DNA from: Lachnospiraceae bacterium
Lineage (GTDB): Bacteria; Bacillota; Clostridia; Lachnospirales; Lachnospiraceae
DNA: 38,404 nucleotides
Assembly: GCA_900759665.1 (NCBI GenBank)
Contig: CAAEWE010000055.1
Location: 1 to 38,404 of the forward strand
Direction of reading: 5' to 3'
Shown: positions 23,790-32,031 of the stretch, piece after piece
How positions within the stretch are numbered: the first letter of the stretch is position 1
How the letters are laid out: each line of letters starts with the position of its first letter
Program-made: the position numbers and the translations under genes
The notes under the pieces: model-generated
What the model saw: only the letters and a program-made list of their open reading frames with translations
The model's database searches: none
Told to the model about the DNA's origin: nothing

Positions 23790-24821
23790 ATGAGAAAATG
23801 GATCGGATATGAAAAGGGTGTCAATCTTGGCGGCTGGTTATCCCAGTGTGATTACAGCATGGAAAGGCTGGAGCATTTTATTGAGGAGGAAGACATCAGA
23901 CGTCTTAGTACCTGGGGGTTGGACCATCTTCGTCTGCCAATGGATTACAATGTCCTGCGGGAGGAAAACGGAGCATTTAAGGAGGATGGTTTTGGTTATG
24001 TGAAGAGTGCTGTGGAGTGGTGCCGGAAATATGGACTGAATGTCATTTTGGATCTTCATAAAACCGCAGGTTATTCCTTTGATAAAAATGAGCAGGAGCA
24101 TGGTTTTTTTGCGGAGGAAAGTTATCAGGAGTATTTCTATACCCTGTGGGAGGAGATTGCCCGGAGATTTGCCGGATATGGAGATCAGGTTGCCTTTGAG
24201 CTTCTTAATGAAGTGACGGACGAGAAGACTATGGATGCATGGAAGCAGATTTCAGCAGAATGTATCCGCAGGATCCGTGTTATTGCTCCGAAAACAAAGA
24301 TTATGATTGGTGGCTACTGGAATAACAGTGTTACTGCAGTAAAGGATCTTCCGATGCCGGCAGATGAGAACATTGTTTATAATTTTCATTGCTATGAGCC
24401 TCTGATCTTTACTCATCAGGGAGCGGGCTGGGTTGATACCATGCCTGCGGATTACCGGATGTCCTTTGATAATGACATGTCCGTGTTTATGGACAAGACC
24501 AAGGAATATCTTCCAGACAATGTGATCATGCTGGAGCCGGCAAAGGACATTGCCCATGCTCTGGACAGTGAATTCTTTGAAAAGCTGTTTGCAGAGGCTA
24601 TTACAGTTGCTGAGGAGAGAAATGTACCATTATATTGTGGGGAATATGGAGTGATCAATCTGGCATCTCCGGAAGACACTCTGAAATGGTATCAGAGTAT
24701 TCATGCTGTTTTTGAAAAGTATGGTATTGGAAGGGCGGCATGGAGTTATAAGGAGATGGATTTTGGTCTTATTGATGAACATATGGATCCGGTACGGGAG
24801 GATGTGATCCGGGAGCTGTAA
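23790..24821 (+). CDS. Cytoplasmic GH5 glycoside hydrolase
   Basis: A 343-residue clan GH-A glycosidase of family 5 (cellulase family). It begins RKWIGYEKGVNLGGWLS, a GH5 hallmark, and has LDHLRLPMDY, NVILDLHKTAG, the acid/base Glu141 in FELLNEV, the NFHCYEP segment and the nucleophile Glu285 in LYCGEYG. No signal peptide is present, so it should act in the cytoplasm, probably as an exo-beta-glucosidase or oligosaccharide hydrolase. The start ATG 23790 follows GGAAAGGTG by six bases; the in-frame GTG at 23781 is part of that site. It is divergent from the AraC regulator. Exact substrate, gluco- or manno-oligosaccharides, is not resolved. Confidence 0.9.
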   Translation: MRKWIGYEKGVNLGGWLSQCDYSMERLEHFIEEEDIRRLSTWGLDHLRLPMDYNVLREENGAFKEDGFGYVKSAVEWCRKYGLNVILDLHKTAGYSFDKNEQEHGFFAEESYQEYFYTLWEEIARRFAGYGDQVAFELLNEVTDEKTMDAWKQISAECIRRIRVIAPKTKIMIGGYWNNSVTAVKDLPMPADENIVYNFHCYEPLIFTHQGAGWVDTMPADYRMSFDNDMSVFMDKTKEYLPDNVIMLEPAKDIAHALDSEFFEKLFAEAITVAEERNVPLYCGEYGVINLASPEDTLKWYQSIHAVFEKYGIGRAAWSYKEMDFGLIDEHMDPVREDVIREL

Positions 24822-24893
24822 TACCACAGTATCTGAAAAAGAAATTGGTATGGGTCTAATATACAATTTTTGATGATATCCACACTTTCTATT

Positions 24894-24902
24894 TGATATA
24901 AA
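24894..24902 (+). promoter_or_regulatory. Possible extended -10 element upstream of the MATE gene
   Basis: TGATATAAA at 24894-24902 reads as TG-A-TATAAA, 39 bases before the MATE start codon. No -35 element is visible at the expected distance, so this is a weak call. Confidence 0.3.
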
Positions 24903-24940
24903 TTGTGATACAGTGTTAGGGAATGTGGAGGCAAAAGATC

Positions 24941-26299
24941 ATGAAAACCGCAGCAAAAGAAAAAGAGATGGATATGTTAAACGGAGGGATTGCAGGAAAA
25001 TTGATTCTGTTTTCCCTTCCGTTAGCGTTTAGTAGTATTTTACAGCAGCTTTTTAATTCGGCAGATGTTGCCGTTGTGGGACGATTTGCGGGAGATCAGG
25101 CATTGGCGGCCGTGGGAAGTTGCGTGGCACTGGTAGGTATCTTTGTTAATCTGATCGTAGGACTTTCGGTGGGACCAAATGCCGTGTTAGCAAGTCTGAT
25201 CGGTCAGAAGAAACGGGAACGGATTCCGGGTATGCTTCATACGGTTTTAACCTTCGGAGCAGCTTTGGGGGTATTTCTGATGCTTCTTGGTATGCTGACG
25301 GCCCGGCTTGTTTTGGAAGCATCCGGCACACCGGAAAGCGTCATGGCAGAAGCCTTATTGTATATCAGGATCTATTTTTTGAGTATTCCCTTTATGCTGA
25401 TCTACAATTTTGGTTCTGCGGTGCTTCGAAGCTTCGGGGATACCAGACGCCCCATGTATTATCTTCTGGCATCCGGAATCGTCAACGTGATCCTGAATCT
25501 GGTACTTGTGATCTGTTTCCGGCTGGGAGTATCCGGCGTGGCGATCGCTACCGTGATCTCCAATATATTGAGCGCATCTCTCGTGATTCACTGTCTTCAT
25601 CACAGGAGAGATGAGTTTCAATTTCGTTTTCACGATATGAGGATCAAATGGACAGATTTGAAAAAGGTGCTGATCATTGGCATCCCAGCGGGAATTCAGG
25701 GAGCTATTTTTTCTATCTCTAATGTGTTTATCCAGAGCGGCATCAATTCCTTTGGAGAGGATGCCATTGCCGGTTCGTCTCTGGCGTTAAATTTTGAATA
25801 TTTTACATACGATATTGCCAATGCATTTGCGCAGGCGGCAGTAACCTTTACCAGCCAGAATTATGGTGCCGGGAATTTCAAGCGGTGCCGCAGGATCTTT
25901 TGGCTGTGTATGCTGTTTGGAATCGGGTTTACCGAGATATTGAGTGTAGTATTTATTTTGTGGAAGGGATTCTTTGTCAGCATCTATACCACAAGCCAGG
26001 CAGTTGCCGCTTACGGCATTATCCGGATGGAGCGTGTCTGTGCCCTGGAGGGACTGACCGCAACTTACGAGGTGGAAAGTGCTGCCATGAGAGGCATGGG
26101 AAGATCTCTGGAGCCGTCGATCGTGACCATTCTCGGAACGGTGGTCTTTCGAATGATCTGGCTGGTAACGATCTTTAAGATGGTTCCGACCTTTGAAATG
26201 TTGATGAACGTGTACGTGGCATCCTGGATATTTACGGGAGGCGTGTTGTTTGTGATTTATTATATGTATAGCAGGAAGGCGTTCTCAAAGCAGATGTAA
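24941..26299 (+). CDS. MATE family efflux transporter
   Basis: A 452-residue protein with twelve predicted helices in two similar halves. It is a MATE-family cation/drug antiporter: LFSLPLAFSSILQQLFNSAD and VAVVGRFAGDQALAAVGS in the first half, and GIPAGIQGAIFSISNVFIQS with ALNFEYFTYDIANAFAQAAV in the second. The start ATG 24941 follows GGAGG by nine bases; an ATG at 24923 precedes that ribosome site and is unlikely. It is intact, unlike the MATE remnant at about 8 kb. It may be coupled to the GH5 gene 119 bases upstream. Substrate unknown. Confidence 0.92.
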   Translation: MKTAAKEKEMDMLNGGIAGKLILFSLPLAFSSILQQLFNSADVAVVGRFAGDQALAAVGSCVALVGIFVNLIVGLSVGPNAVLASLIGQKKRERIPGMLHTVLTFGAALGVFLMLLGMLTARLVLEASGTPESVMAEALLYIRIYFLSIPFMLIYNFGSAVLRSFGDTRRPMYYLLASGIVNVILNLVLVICFRLGVSGVAIATVISNILSASLVIHCLHHRRDEFQFRFHDMRIKWTDLKKVLIIGIPAGIQGAIFSISNVFIQSGINSFGEDAIAGSSLALNFEYFTYDIANAFAQAAVTFTSQNYGAGNFKRCRRIFWLCMLFGIGFTEILSVVFILWKGFFVSIYTTSQAVAAYGIIRMERVCALEGLTATYEVESAAMRGMGRSLEPSIVTILGTVVFRMIWLVTIFKMVPTFEMLMNVYVASWIFTGGVLFVIYYMYSRKAFSKQM

Positions 26300-26304
26300 A
26301 AGGG

Positions 26305-26334
26305 TTTTGACACACATTTCGGGAGATGTCAAAA
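26305..26334. other. Inverted repeat after the MATE gene
   Basis: TTTTGACA (26305-26312) and TGTCAAAA (26327-26334) with a 14-base loop, starting six bases past the MATE stop. It could be a weak terminator or an operator for the XRE gene; TTGACA inside it has no matching -10. Confidence 0.35.
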
Positions 26335-26366
26335 TTGTTTGATAGACGATAAGGGATATTATCCCT
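26335..26366 (+). promoter_or_regulatory. XRE gene promoter overlapped by a 15-bp palindrome
   Basis: TTGTTT (26335-26340), 16 bases, TATTAT (26357-26362). The -10 lies inside the perfect palindrome AGGGATA-T-TATCCCT (26352-26366), 34 bases before the XRE start codon. This is the expected place for an autorepressor site of the XRE protein encoded next. Confidence 0.5.
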
Positions 26367-26399
26367 ATATTATTAAAAGAGAAACGGGGGTGAAAAGGC

Positions 26400-27059
26400 A
26401 TGGAGTATGATATTGGAAGCAAAATAAAGAGAGCCCGACTTGAGAAAAAGTTAACCCAGGAACAGATTGCTGAATTGTTGGGAGTAAGTCGGCAAACGAT
26501 ATCGAACTGGGAAAATGAAAAATCCTATCCGGATATTATTAGTGTCATAAAAATGAGCGAGTGTTACGATGTTTCTCTCGATTATCTATTAAAGGGAGAA
26601 CAAAAAATGAACACCTATTATGAATATCTTGAAGAAAGTACAAATGTTGTAAAAAGCAACATTAAAAGAAACAAAATCATTACTATTTTGTCTTATCTGT
26701 TGATTTGGGTTATTGCAATGATCGTGTTCTGGTTTTTTACAAATGGTAGTGATGCGATAGGGTATAGTTTATTGTACCTTTGGATTATTCTTCCGGTGAC
26801 AACATTCTTTGTTTCTGTTATTATTGGGGCCAATGACTTTTGGGGTACAAGAAAATGGGCATTGACGCTCATATTTGGTGTAATGTATATGCTTGCCGAA
26901 TACGGTACATTCAAGATGGCTAACAACATTGCTTTTAACAAGCTGAATACACCGGATTGGGGAATGATTGCAGGAGGAACGATAATTTCTGCAATCGGTA
27001 TGCTGATAGGCTTCCTGGCGAATACAATAGGAAAGTGCTGCGATCGGAAAAATGAGTAA
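26400..27059 (+). CDS. XRE-family regulator with C-terminal membrane domain
   Basis: A 219-residue protein. Residues about 6-62 form a Cro/C1-type helix-turn-helix (KIKRARLEKKLTQEQIAELL and GVSRQTISNWENEKSYPD), ending in the common SLDYLLKGE. After a short linker come four hydrophobic segments (about 95-115, 122-143, 152-170 and 185-206), so the DNA-binding domain is tethered to the membrane. Such proteins are frequent in Firmicutes, and their signals are mostly unknown. Codon use is visibly richer in A and T than the genes upstream. It starts at ATG 26400 after GGGGGTG. The AlbA_2 gene lies 151 bases downstream with its own promoter. Confidence 0.85.
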   Translation: MEYDIGSKIKRARLEKKLTQEQIAELLGVSRQTISNWENEKSYPDIISVIKMSECYDVSLDYLLKGEQKMNTYYEYLEESTNVVKSNIKRNKIITILSYLLIWVIAMIVFWFFTNGSDAIGYSLLYLWIILPVTTFFVSVIIGANDFWGTRKWALTLIFGVMYMLAEYGTFKMANNIAFNKLNTPDWGMIAGGTIISAIGMLIGFLANTIGKCCDRKNE

Positions 27060-27143
27060 ATTGGATAGTGAGTAGGAAAAATGTTATTCAAATGATGCCA
27101 TGTTATTATAATAGAATCTGCTAGTTTAAAGAGGTTTGGAATA

Positions 27144-27152
27144 TGGTATACT
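27144..27152 (+). promoter_or_regulatory. Extended -10 promoter of the AlbA_2 gene
   Basis: TGGTATACT at 27144-27152 is TG-G-TATACT, 59 bases before the start codon. The best upstream element is TTTAAA at about 27125, a poor -35. Confidence 0.45.
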
Positions 27153-27210
27153 TAACAGGAAAAAGAGAAACCATAAAACCAGGTTCAAAGAAAGCAGGTG
27201 ACATAACATA

Positions 27211-28740
27211 ATGGACATTCAAGAGTTAAAACAATTAATCTATCAGGGAGAAAAGGTTGATATTGAATGCAAAAAAGCAGACAGCAGCGTGCCAAAGTCT
27301 GTTTATGAGTCATACTCTGCTTTTGCAAATACAAATGGTGGTTATATTATCCTTGGTGTTGAAGAGGACAAAACAAAAAAAGTTCCAGAGGAGCGTTTTA
27401 TACTGCAAGGCATTGAAAATCCGGATAAGCAGAAAGAAGATTTTTGGAACACCATCAATGGCAGCAAAGTGAACGTCAATATTTTGAAGGATGAAGATGT
27501 ATTTGTTGTGGTGGAGAATGGAACCAGTTTTTTGGTGATCTATGTGCCGAGAGCAGACTTTAATATGCGTCCGGTTTATGTTGGAGAGAATCCATATAAG
27601 GGAACGTACAAAAGAAACAACGAAGGTGACTACCACGCAACAGGGCATGAGGTACGGGGGATGATCCGTGATCAGAGCCCGGAAGGGAATGACAATATAA
27701 TTATCGAATATTATACAATGGATGATATTGATCAGGAAACCTTTAGAAAATACCGCCAAATTTTTGAAATTCGAAATGATGGTCATGTATGGAATTCTTT
27801 AGATGATAGGGCATTTCTTGAAAAACTTGGTGGTTATCGGAAGGACCGAAAAGCAGGAGTGGAGGGTCTCACTTTGGCGGGGTTGATGATGTTTGGCACA
27901 GGACAGGCAATCCGGGAAAAATTTGACAATGTTTTTATGGATTATCGGAATGAAAGTGAAATTACGATAGATATCCGATGGAATGATAGGATTACCTATG
28001 ACGGAACATGGGAGAATAATCTTTTTAATTTTTTTACCAAGGTTACACCAAAATTGACAGAAGATTTGAAAAAACCGTTTAAACTGGAGGGGATACAGCG
28101 TATTGACGAAACGCCGGTGCATAAGGCAGTCAGGGAAGGTCTTGTTAATATGATCATTCATGCAGATTATCTTATGGATGCCGGGGTGTTGAAGGTGATT
28201 AAGAAGAAGGATTCTTTTGAATTTACTAATCCGGGCATTTTGAAATTACCACTTGAGGACATTTATCGAGGCGGCAATTCAAAATCGCGAAATCCACATA
28301 TGCAGACTATGCTTCGTATGGTTGGATTTGGTGATAATGCTGGTTCGGGCTTTCCAACCATTCTTAATACATGGAAAAATGAAGGATGGGTAAAACCGGA
28401 ACTGATCGAGGATACAAATCTGAATCAGGTAACACTTGTGATGAAGATGGAAGAACGGGAAAACGAAAATGTCATAGAAAATGAAAACTTCGCTCAAAAA
28501 AATGAGCGAAGTTTGAGCGAAGTTTTGAGTGAAGTTCTTTCCAAAAAAGATATTGAAAAAGTATTGCCAATATTAGCTATATTAGAGAAAAAAGGTGTTA
28601 TAACACCAAAAGAGGCAGTAGATGCGTGTGACAGATCTCCCGCAACTGTCAGGAGATATTTAGGGGCACTTGTTGACCTAGGTGTGATCGTTGTGGAAGG
28701 TAGTACCAACAAGACGGTATATAAGGTTATAAGAAAATAG
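27211..28740 (+). CDS. AlbA_2 (Schlafen-type) ATP-binding regulator with C-terminal winged helix
   Basis: A 509-residue soluble protein. The N-terminal domain (about 1-150) has the AlbA_2/Schlafen AAA_4 pattern: EKVDIECKKA, YSAFANTNGGYIILGVEE and YKRNNEGDYHAT. The middle (about 290-400) contains AVREGLVNMIIHADY, FEFTNPGILKLP and GFGDNAGSGFPTI, the GHKL-type HATPase_c_4 domain usually fused to AlbA_2. A short repeated linker (LSEVLSEVLSKK, about 432-443) leads to a C-terminal winged helix (ITPKEAVDACDRSPATVRRY). Such proteins are annotated as putative transcriptional regulators or RNA-binding proteins, and some occur in defence islands; the function is not established. It starts at ATG 27211 after AGGTG. 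With the XRE gene it forms an AT-rich pair between a MATE gene and a GH2 gene, compatible with horizontal acquisition. Confidence 0.85.
   Translation: MDIQELKQLIYQGEKVDIECKKADSSVPKSVYESYSAFANTNGGYIILGVEEDKTKKVPEERFILQGIENPDKQKEDFWNTINGSKVNVNILKDEDVFVVVENGTSFLVIYVPRADFNMRPVYVGENPYKGTYKRNNEGDYHATGHEVRGMIRDQSPEGNDNIIIEYYTMDDIDQETFRKYRQIFEIRNDGHVWNSLDDRAFLEKLGGYRKDRKAGVEGLTLAGLMMFGTGQAIREKFDNVFMDYRNESEITIDIRWNDRITYDGTWENNLFNFFTKVTPKLTEDLKKPFKLEGIQRIDETPVHKAVREGLVNMIIHADYLMDAGVLKVIKKKDSFEFTNPGILKLPLEDIYRGGNSKSRNPHMQTMLRMVGFGDNAGSGFPTILNTWKNEGWVKPELIEDTNLNQVTLVMKMEERENENVIENENFAQKNERSLSEVLSEVLSKKDIEKVLPILAILEKKGVITPKEAVDACDRSPATVRRYLGALVDLGVIVVEGSTNKTVYKVIRK
28486..28536 (+). repeat. 11-bp repeats with an inverted copy inside the AlbA_2 gene
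   Basis: TGAGCGAAGTT occurs at 28503 and 28514, and with one change (TGAGTGAAGTT) at 28526. An exact inverted copy, AACTTCGCTCA, sits at 28486-28496, separated by six A residues, forming a perfect 11-bp hairpin. It encodes the linker before the winged helix. Loss or gain of one 11-base unit would shift the reading frame. Confidence 0.75.
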
Positions 28741-28779
28741 AAAGAATGCGGAATACAGTATGAAAAGAGCAGTATCAAA

Positions 28780-28808
28780 ATAGGCTACGGCAAAATGTCG
28801 CAGCCTAT
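28780..28808. terminator. Bidirectional intrinsic terminator between AlbA_2 and GH2 genes
   Basis: ATAGGCT (28780-28786) pairs with AGCCTAT (28802-28808); CG/CG continues the stem after one mismatch, around a loop GCAAAATGT. On the minus strand the stem is followed by TTTTG, a good terminator for the GH2 gene. On the plus strand CTCTCGTTTATT follows, weaker. Confidence 0.65.
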
Positions 28809-28835
28809 CTCTCGTTTATTCTGTTTACTTTTCCA

Positions 28836-31805
28836 TCATTCCCCTACAAATGTTTTCCGCAGCTTCTTCATATCCAGTGTCTGCTCCGGCCGGAATGCAT
28901 CCGAGCTTACATAAGAGATCAGAGACTTGATAAACTGATCTACCTCCGGAAGATGTGTGACATCCCGGTGGCTGATGATCTCGCCTACGGCAGTAATGGC
29001 ATCATCTCTGGTTGGTTCTGTAAGGTTGACAAGCTCGCTGAGACGGATCGTGCAGACCATCAAGGAGCCGGTTCCAACCTGTCCCTCAAAGAGGATACCA
29101 AGCTTATGGTTACGATCAAAGTTATCCATCATCTGTACGATCGGGCGGTAGCTCTTGTCTGTCGTGTCATCCAGAATTGCACAGTCACAGTGGGATACCA
29201 GCTGATACCACTGTGGCGTTGCGTAGGTGTGGGAAGGAAACTGCTTTAATGCGGGATGCTCATTCTGGACCAGCAGACCCATAGTACCCACGGCTACCGG
29301 CTTTTTCATCCACTCGCAGATATCGCGGAACATTGGATAGCACCAGAACTCCGTACAGTAGAAGCCCTTGAGGCTCTCGGCTGTCTCCTTTGGCAGATAA
29401 AGGACACGTTTGCCCCCGGTAAGCATTGCCTCCGCCTGGTCAAAGTCGTTTGTAATATATGTTTTCTCTGCTCCCTCGCCTACAGATGCCACATTGGCAA
29501 GATCCAGATGATCATTGTCAGCAGGATAGAGATACAGCTCATATTCGTTGGAAATGCCGGTTCCATCAATGAAGAGAGAAAGTACCGCTGTTGTGGCATC
29601 ATTGATGGCAGGAACCGGAATGGAGATATCTTCCAGCTCCACCAGTCCGAGAATATCAGACGGCAGAGGGATCGTTCCCTCGGCTGCCTTTGTGCCATCC
29701 TGCAGGGTGAAGCGGTACGTGACAGATTTTCCTGCGAGGCTCTCCGGGCGGTAATAACGGAATGCAGTGGAGAACTCAAATACAGAGCCTGCTGTCAGGA
29801 CATAGCTGTCAAATTCTGCCATCAGGATTGCATCGGAGCAATAGCCCGCCCATTCCTTTGTGGTCACAAGACCCTTGCTGTCCATAAAAGCGTCCAGGAT
29901 ACCCACGAGAGCGGTTCCCTGTCCGGAGAAATCCTGAATATCCAGAATCTGATAACCGGCAAGATTTTTTGTGCGGGCAGCAGCCTCCAGCTCTTCTTTG
30001 TAGCACTGAACGGCAAGTTTACCACTGTTGTAGAAAAAGTCATCTGCCTGATCAAGCATGCCCTTTTCTTCCAGACGATCCCGGAATACCTCAAAGTTTC
30101 TGGCTTTTAATACACCGGTATATTTATCAATCTCGTGGAAATTCGGAAATACACAGTACTGACCGATCTCATGAGATACCACAGGAATCTCCGGCATCAG
30201 CACCTCGGTATTCTCGGCAGCTTTTACCTTCTTGACACCGGTGCCGTACTGGATTTCAATCTCTGCAGCCTCATCTCCGCTGTCAGCGGCAGCCTTGGAT
30301 GGCAGGATCGCTTCGTCATAGTTTTTGCGGGTCGCAGGTTCAGCAGACTGAATATGTCCCAGCGGTGCGTCGCACATACCGTAGGAGCCGCGGAACAGAC
30401 GGTTCTTGCTCAGGCGCACGCCTACGAAGAAGTCCTCTTCCGGCAGAATGACCGGTGTGTGCTGGAAATTGTTGGAACCCTGTGTATATAAGTGACGGGT
30501 ATCCACAGCCTTGTATGCGGCGAGGATCTCAGAGATCCGTTCCTTGCTGCCCCAGAGCTCGTTGCCCAGAGACATCATACAATAGGATGCGTGGTTTCCG
30601 AAATATTTCATCATACGGTAGCCCTCTTCAATGAGATAGGACTGTTCGGTTTCGTTGTGTCCTTCCTCTCCCGGAGCTGTCATAGTACCCCAGAACGGAA
30701 GCTGCGGTTCCATATAGATACCCACCAGATCAGCAGCAGTAAATGCGGCATCCGGAGGACAGCAGGTATGGAAACGGTAATGGTTGATGCCGTAGCTTTT
30801 GGAGATGGACAATACCTTGATCCATTCCTCGACGGTGGCAGGAACGGCACCGGTCAATGGGAAGATCAGACCGTCATGCTTGCCCCGCAGAAATGTCTTG
30901 CGGCCGTTGATCAGAAAATCATGTCCCTCGGTAGTAAAATCACGGAGTCCAAAGGTGGTAGTGATTGTTTCTGTACTGTCCGCGAAGGAAACGGTCAGTT
31001 CATAGATCACCGGTGCATATTCGCTCCAGAGTACCGGGTGGTCTCCCAAGTCATATGTCACAGAATATACTGCTTCTCCTGCCGGAAATGGAACTTCAAA
31101 GGACTGGACAGGGGTAATCTGATCTTTGAGTCCGTCACGGTCACGAAGCTGCGAATGGATCTCAATGGTGTGGGAAGCATCCGCACCGGAGGTGTTGACT
31201 GTGGTCATTTCCAGTGTCACAGTGCCGGTCTTTGTATCCGGAAGTGTCTTGATATGGGAGATATAGCAGGCTTCGTAAATGCGAAGGGAAATCTCACCGA
31301 TAATACCGTTCCAGTTGGTCTGTGTATCCGGAGAGGTCAGATGACCGCCCTTTGTAGGATAAGCCAGCGGGTCTGCTTCGCCCTCCTCCGGCTTCTGAAG
31401 ATTGGCAACCAGAATGGTCAGACGGAAGTCCTGTCCGGTCACAGCCTTTGTAAGGTTGTAAACGTGGGGCGTATTCAGACTGTCATAGGTACCGATCTGT
31501 GTATCGTTGACCCATACCATGGTCACACGGGTACGCTCCAGATAGAGCAGGATCTCTCTGCCCACATCCTCCGGTTCCAGATGAATCTCTTTGGAGTACC
31601 ATGCATATCCCTCATACAGATAAGGGTCTGTCAGGGTTCCCGTTTCCTTTTTGTCAGAAAATGTTCCCTTCTGTGCCATGGAGGTGGTGCCGGGCAGAGA
31701 AATCGTATCATTGAAATTTTTTGTATAAAATGCATTGCGGATGCCGGTGCAGCCTGCGTCAAGCTGGAAATCCCAGGCACCCTGTAAATTCATAGTCTTT
31801 GTCAT
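28836..31805 (-). CDS. Large GH2-family glycoside hydrolase, cytoplasmic
   Basis: A 989-residue enzyme with no signal peptide. The N-terminal sugar-binding jelly roll (NLQGAWDFQLD, ISLPGTTSM, YAWYSKEIHL, REILLYLERTRVTMVWVND) is followed by an Ig-like domain and a TIM barrel. In the barrel MSLGNELWGS gives the acid/base Glu416 and VVSHEIGQY the nucleophile Glu546. The 400 residues after the barrel are an uncharacterised beta-rich tail. Family 2 includes beta-galactosidases, beta-mannosidases and beta-glucuronidases; the spacing and tail do not match standard LacZ, so specificity is open. The start ATG 31805 follows AGGAGAG by about eight bases; the upstream in-frame start at 31904 lacks homology. 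A consensus promoter precedes it on the minus strand. Confidence 0.85.
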   Translation of the reverse strand: MTKTMNLQGAWDFQLDAGCTGIRNAFYTKNFNDTISLPGTTSMAQKGTFSDKKETGTLTDPYLYEGYAWYSKEIHLEPEDVGREILLYLERTRVTMVWVNDTQIGTYDSLNTPHVYNLTKAVTGQDFRLTILVANLQKPEEGEADPLAYPTKGGHLTSPDTQTNWNGIIGEISLRIYEACYISHIKTLPDTKTGTVTLEMTTVNTSGADASHTIEIHSQLRDRDGLKDQITPVQSFEVPFPAGEAVYSVTYDLGDHPVLWSEYAPVIYELTVSFADSTETITTTFGLRDFTTEGHDFLINGRKTFLRGKHDGLIFPLTGAVPATVEEWIKVLSISKSYGINHYRFHTCCPPDAAFTAADLVGIYMEPQLPFWGTMTAPGEEGHNETEQSYLIEEGYRMMKYFGNHASYCMMSLGNELWGSKERISEILAAYKAVDTRHLYTQGSNNFQHTPVILPEEDFFVGVRLSKNRLFRGSYGMCDAPLGHIQSAEPATRKNYDEAILPSKAAADSGDEAAEIEIQYGTGVKKVKAAENTEVLMPEIPVVSHEIGQYCVFPNFHEIDKYTGVLKARNFEVFRDRLEEKGMLDQADDFFYNSGKLAVQCYKEELEAAARTKNLAGYQILDIQDFSGQGTALVGILDAFMDSKGLVTTKEWAGYCSDAILMAEFDSYVLTAGSVFEFSTAFRYYRPESLAGKSVTYRFTLQDGTKAAEGTIPLPSDILGLVELEDISIPVPAINDATTAVLSLFIDGTGISNEYELYLYPADNDHLDLANVASVGEGAEKTYITNDFDQAEAMLTGGKRVLYLPKETAESLKGFYCTEFWCYPMFRDICEWMKKPVAVGTMGLLVQNEHPALKQFPSHTYATPQWYQLVSHCDCAILDDTTDKSYRPIVQMMDNFDRNHKLGILFEGQVGTGSLMVCTIRLSELVNLTEPTRDDAITAVGEIISHRDVTHLPEVDQFIKSLISYVSSDAFRPEQTLDMKKLRKTFVGE

Positions 31806-31871
31806 AATTTTCTCTCCTGTTATAAAATGATCCGTAATATTGCAGGGAAAACTGCAAAACATAACTACTTT

Positions 31872-31900
31872 ATTATACAGGGTGCAGAGTTGTCTTTCAA
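31872..31900 (-). promoter_or_regulatory. Sigma-A-type promoter of the GH2 gene
   Basis: Read on the minus strand: TTGAAA (31900-31895), a 17-base spacer, TATAAT (31877-31872), about 67 bases before the GH2 start. This is a near-consensus promoter and supports ATG 31805 as the start, because the longer frame would begin upstream of it. Confidence 0.75.
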
Positions 31901-31928
31901 CCAAAAAGATAAAGAAAAGAGTCGTAAT

Positions 31929-31957
31929 TTGTGGTTTTATGTAATCTATGGTACAAT
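31929..31957 (+). promoter_or_regulatory. Promoter of the amidase gene
   Basis: TTGTGG (31929-31934), 17 bases, TACAAT (31952-31957), with TGG before the -10 making it an extended element. It lies 75 bases before the amidase start and is back-to-back with the GH2 promoter. Confidence 0.65.
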
Positions 31958-32031
31958 GTTCCCAAAGGCAGAAGCGGAGTTTGTTCAGACATTTTGCCGA
32001 TTATTAAAATACGAGAGAGGATTCATGATAG

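Noticed and set aside
30492..31787. 431-codon open frame on the plus strand opposite GH2
   Set aside because: It is antisense to a clear GH2 coding sequence, has no ribosome site and its protein is Cys/His-rich without domain patterns; a codon-bias shadow.
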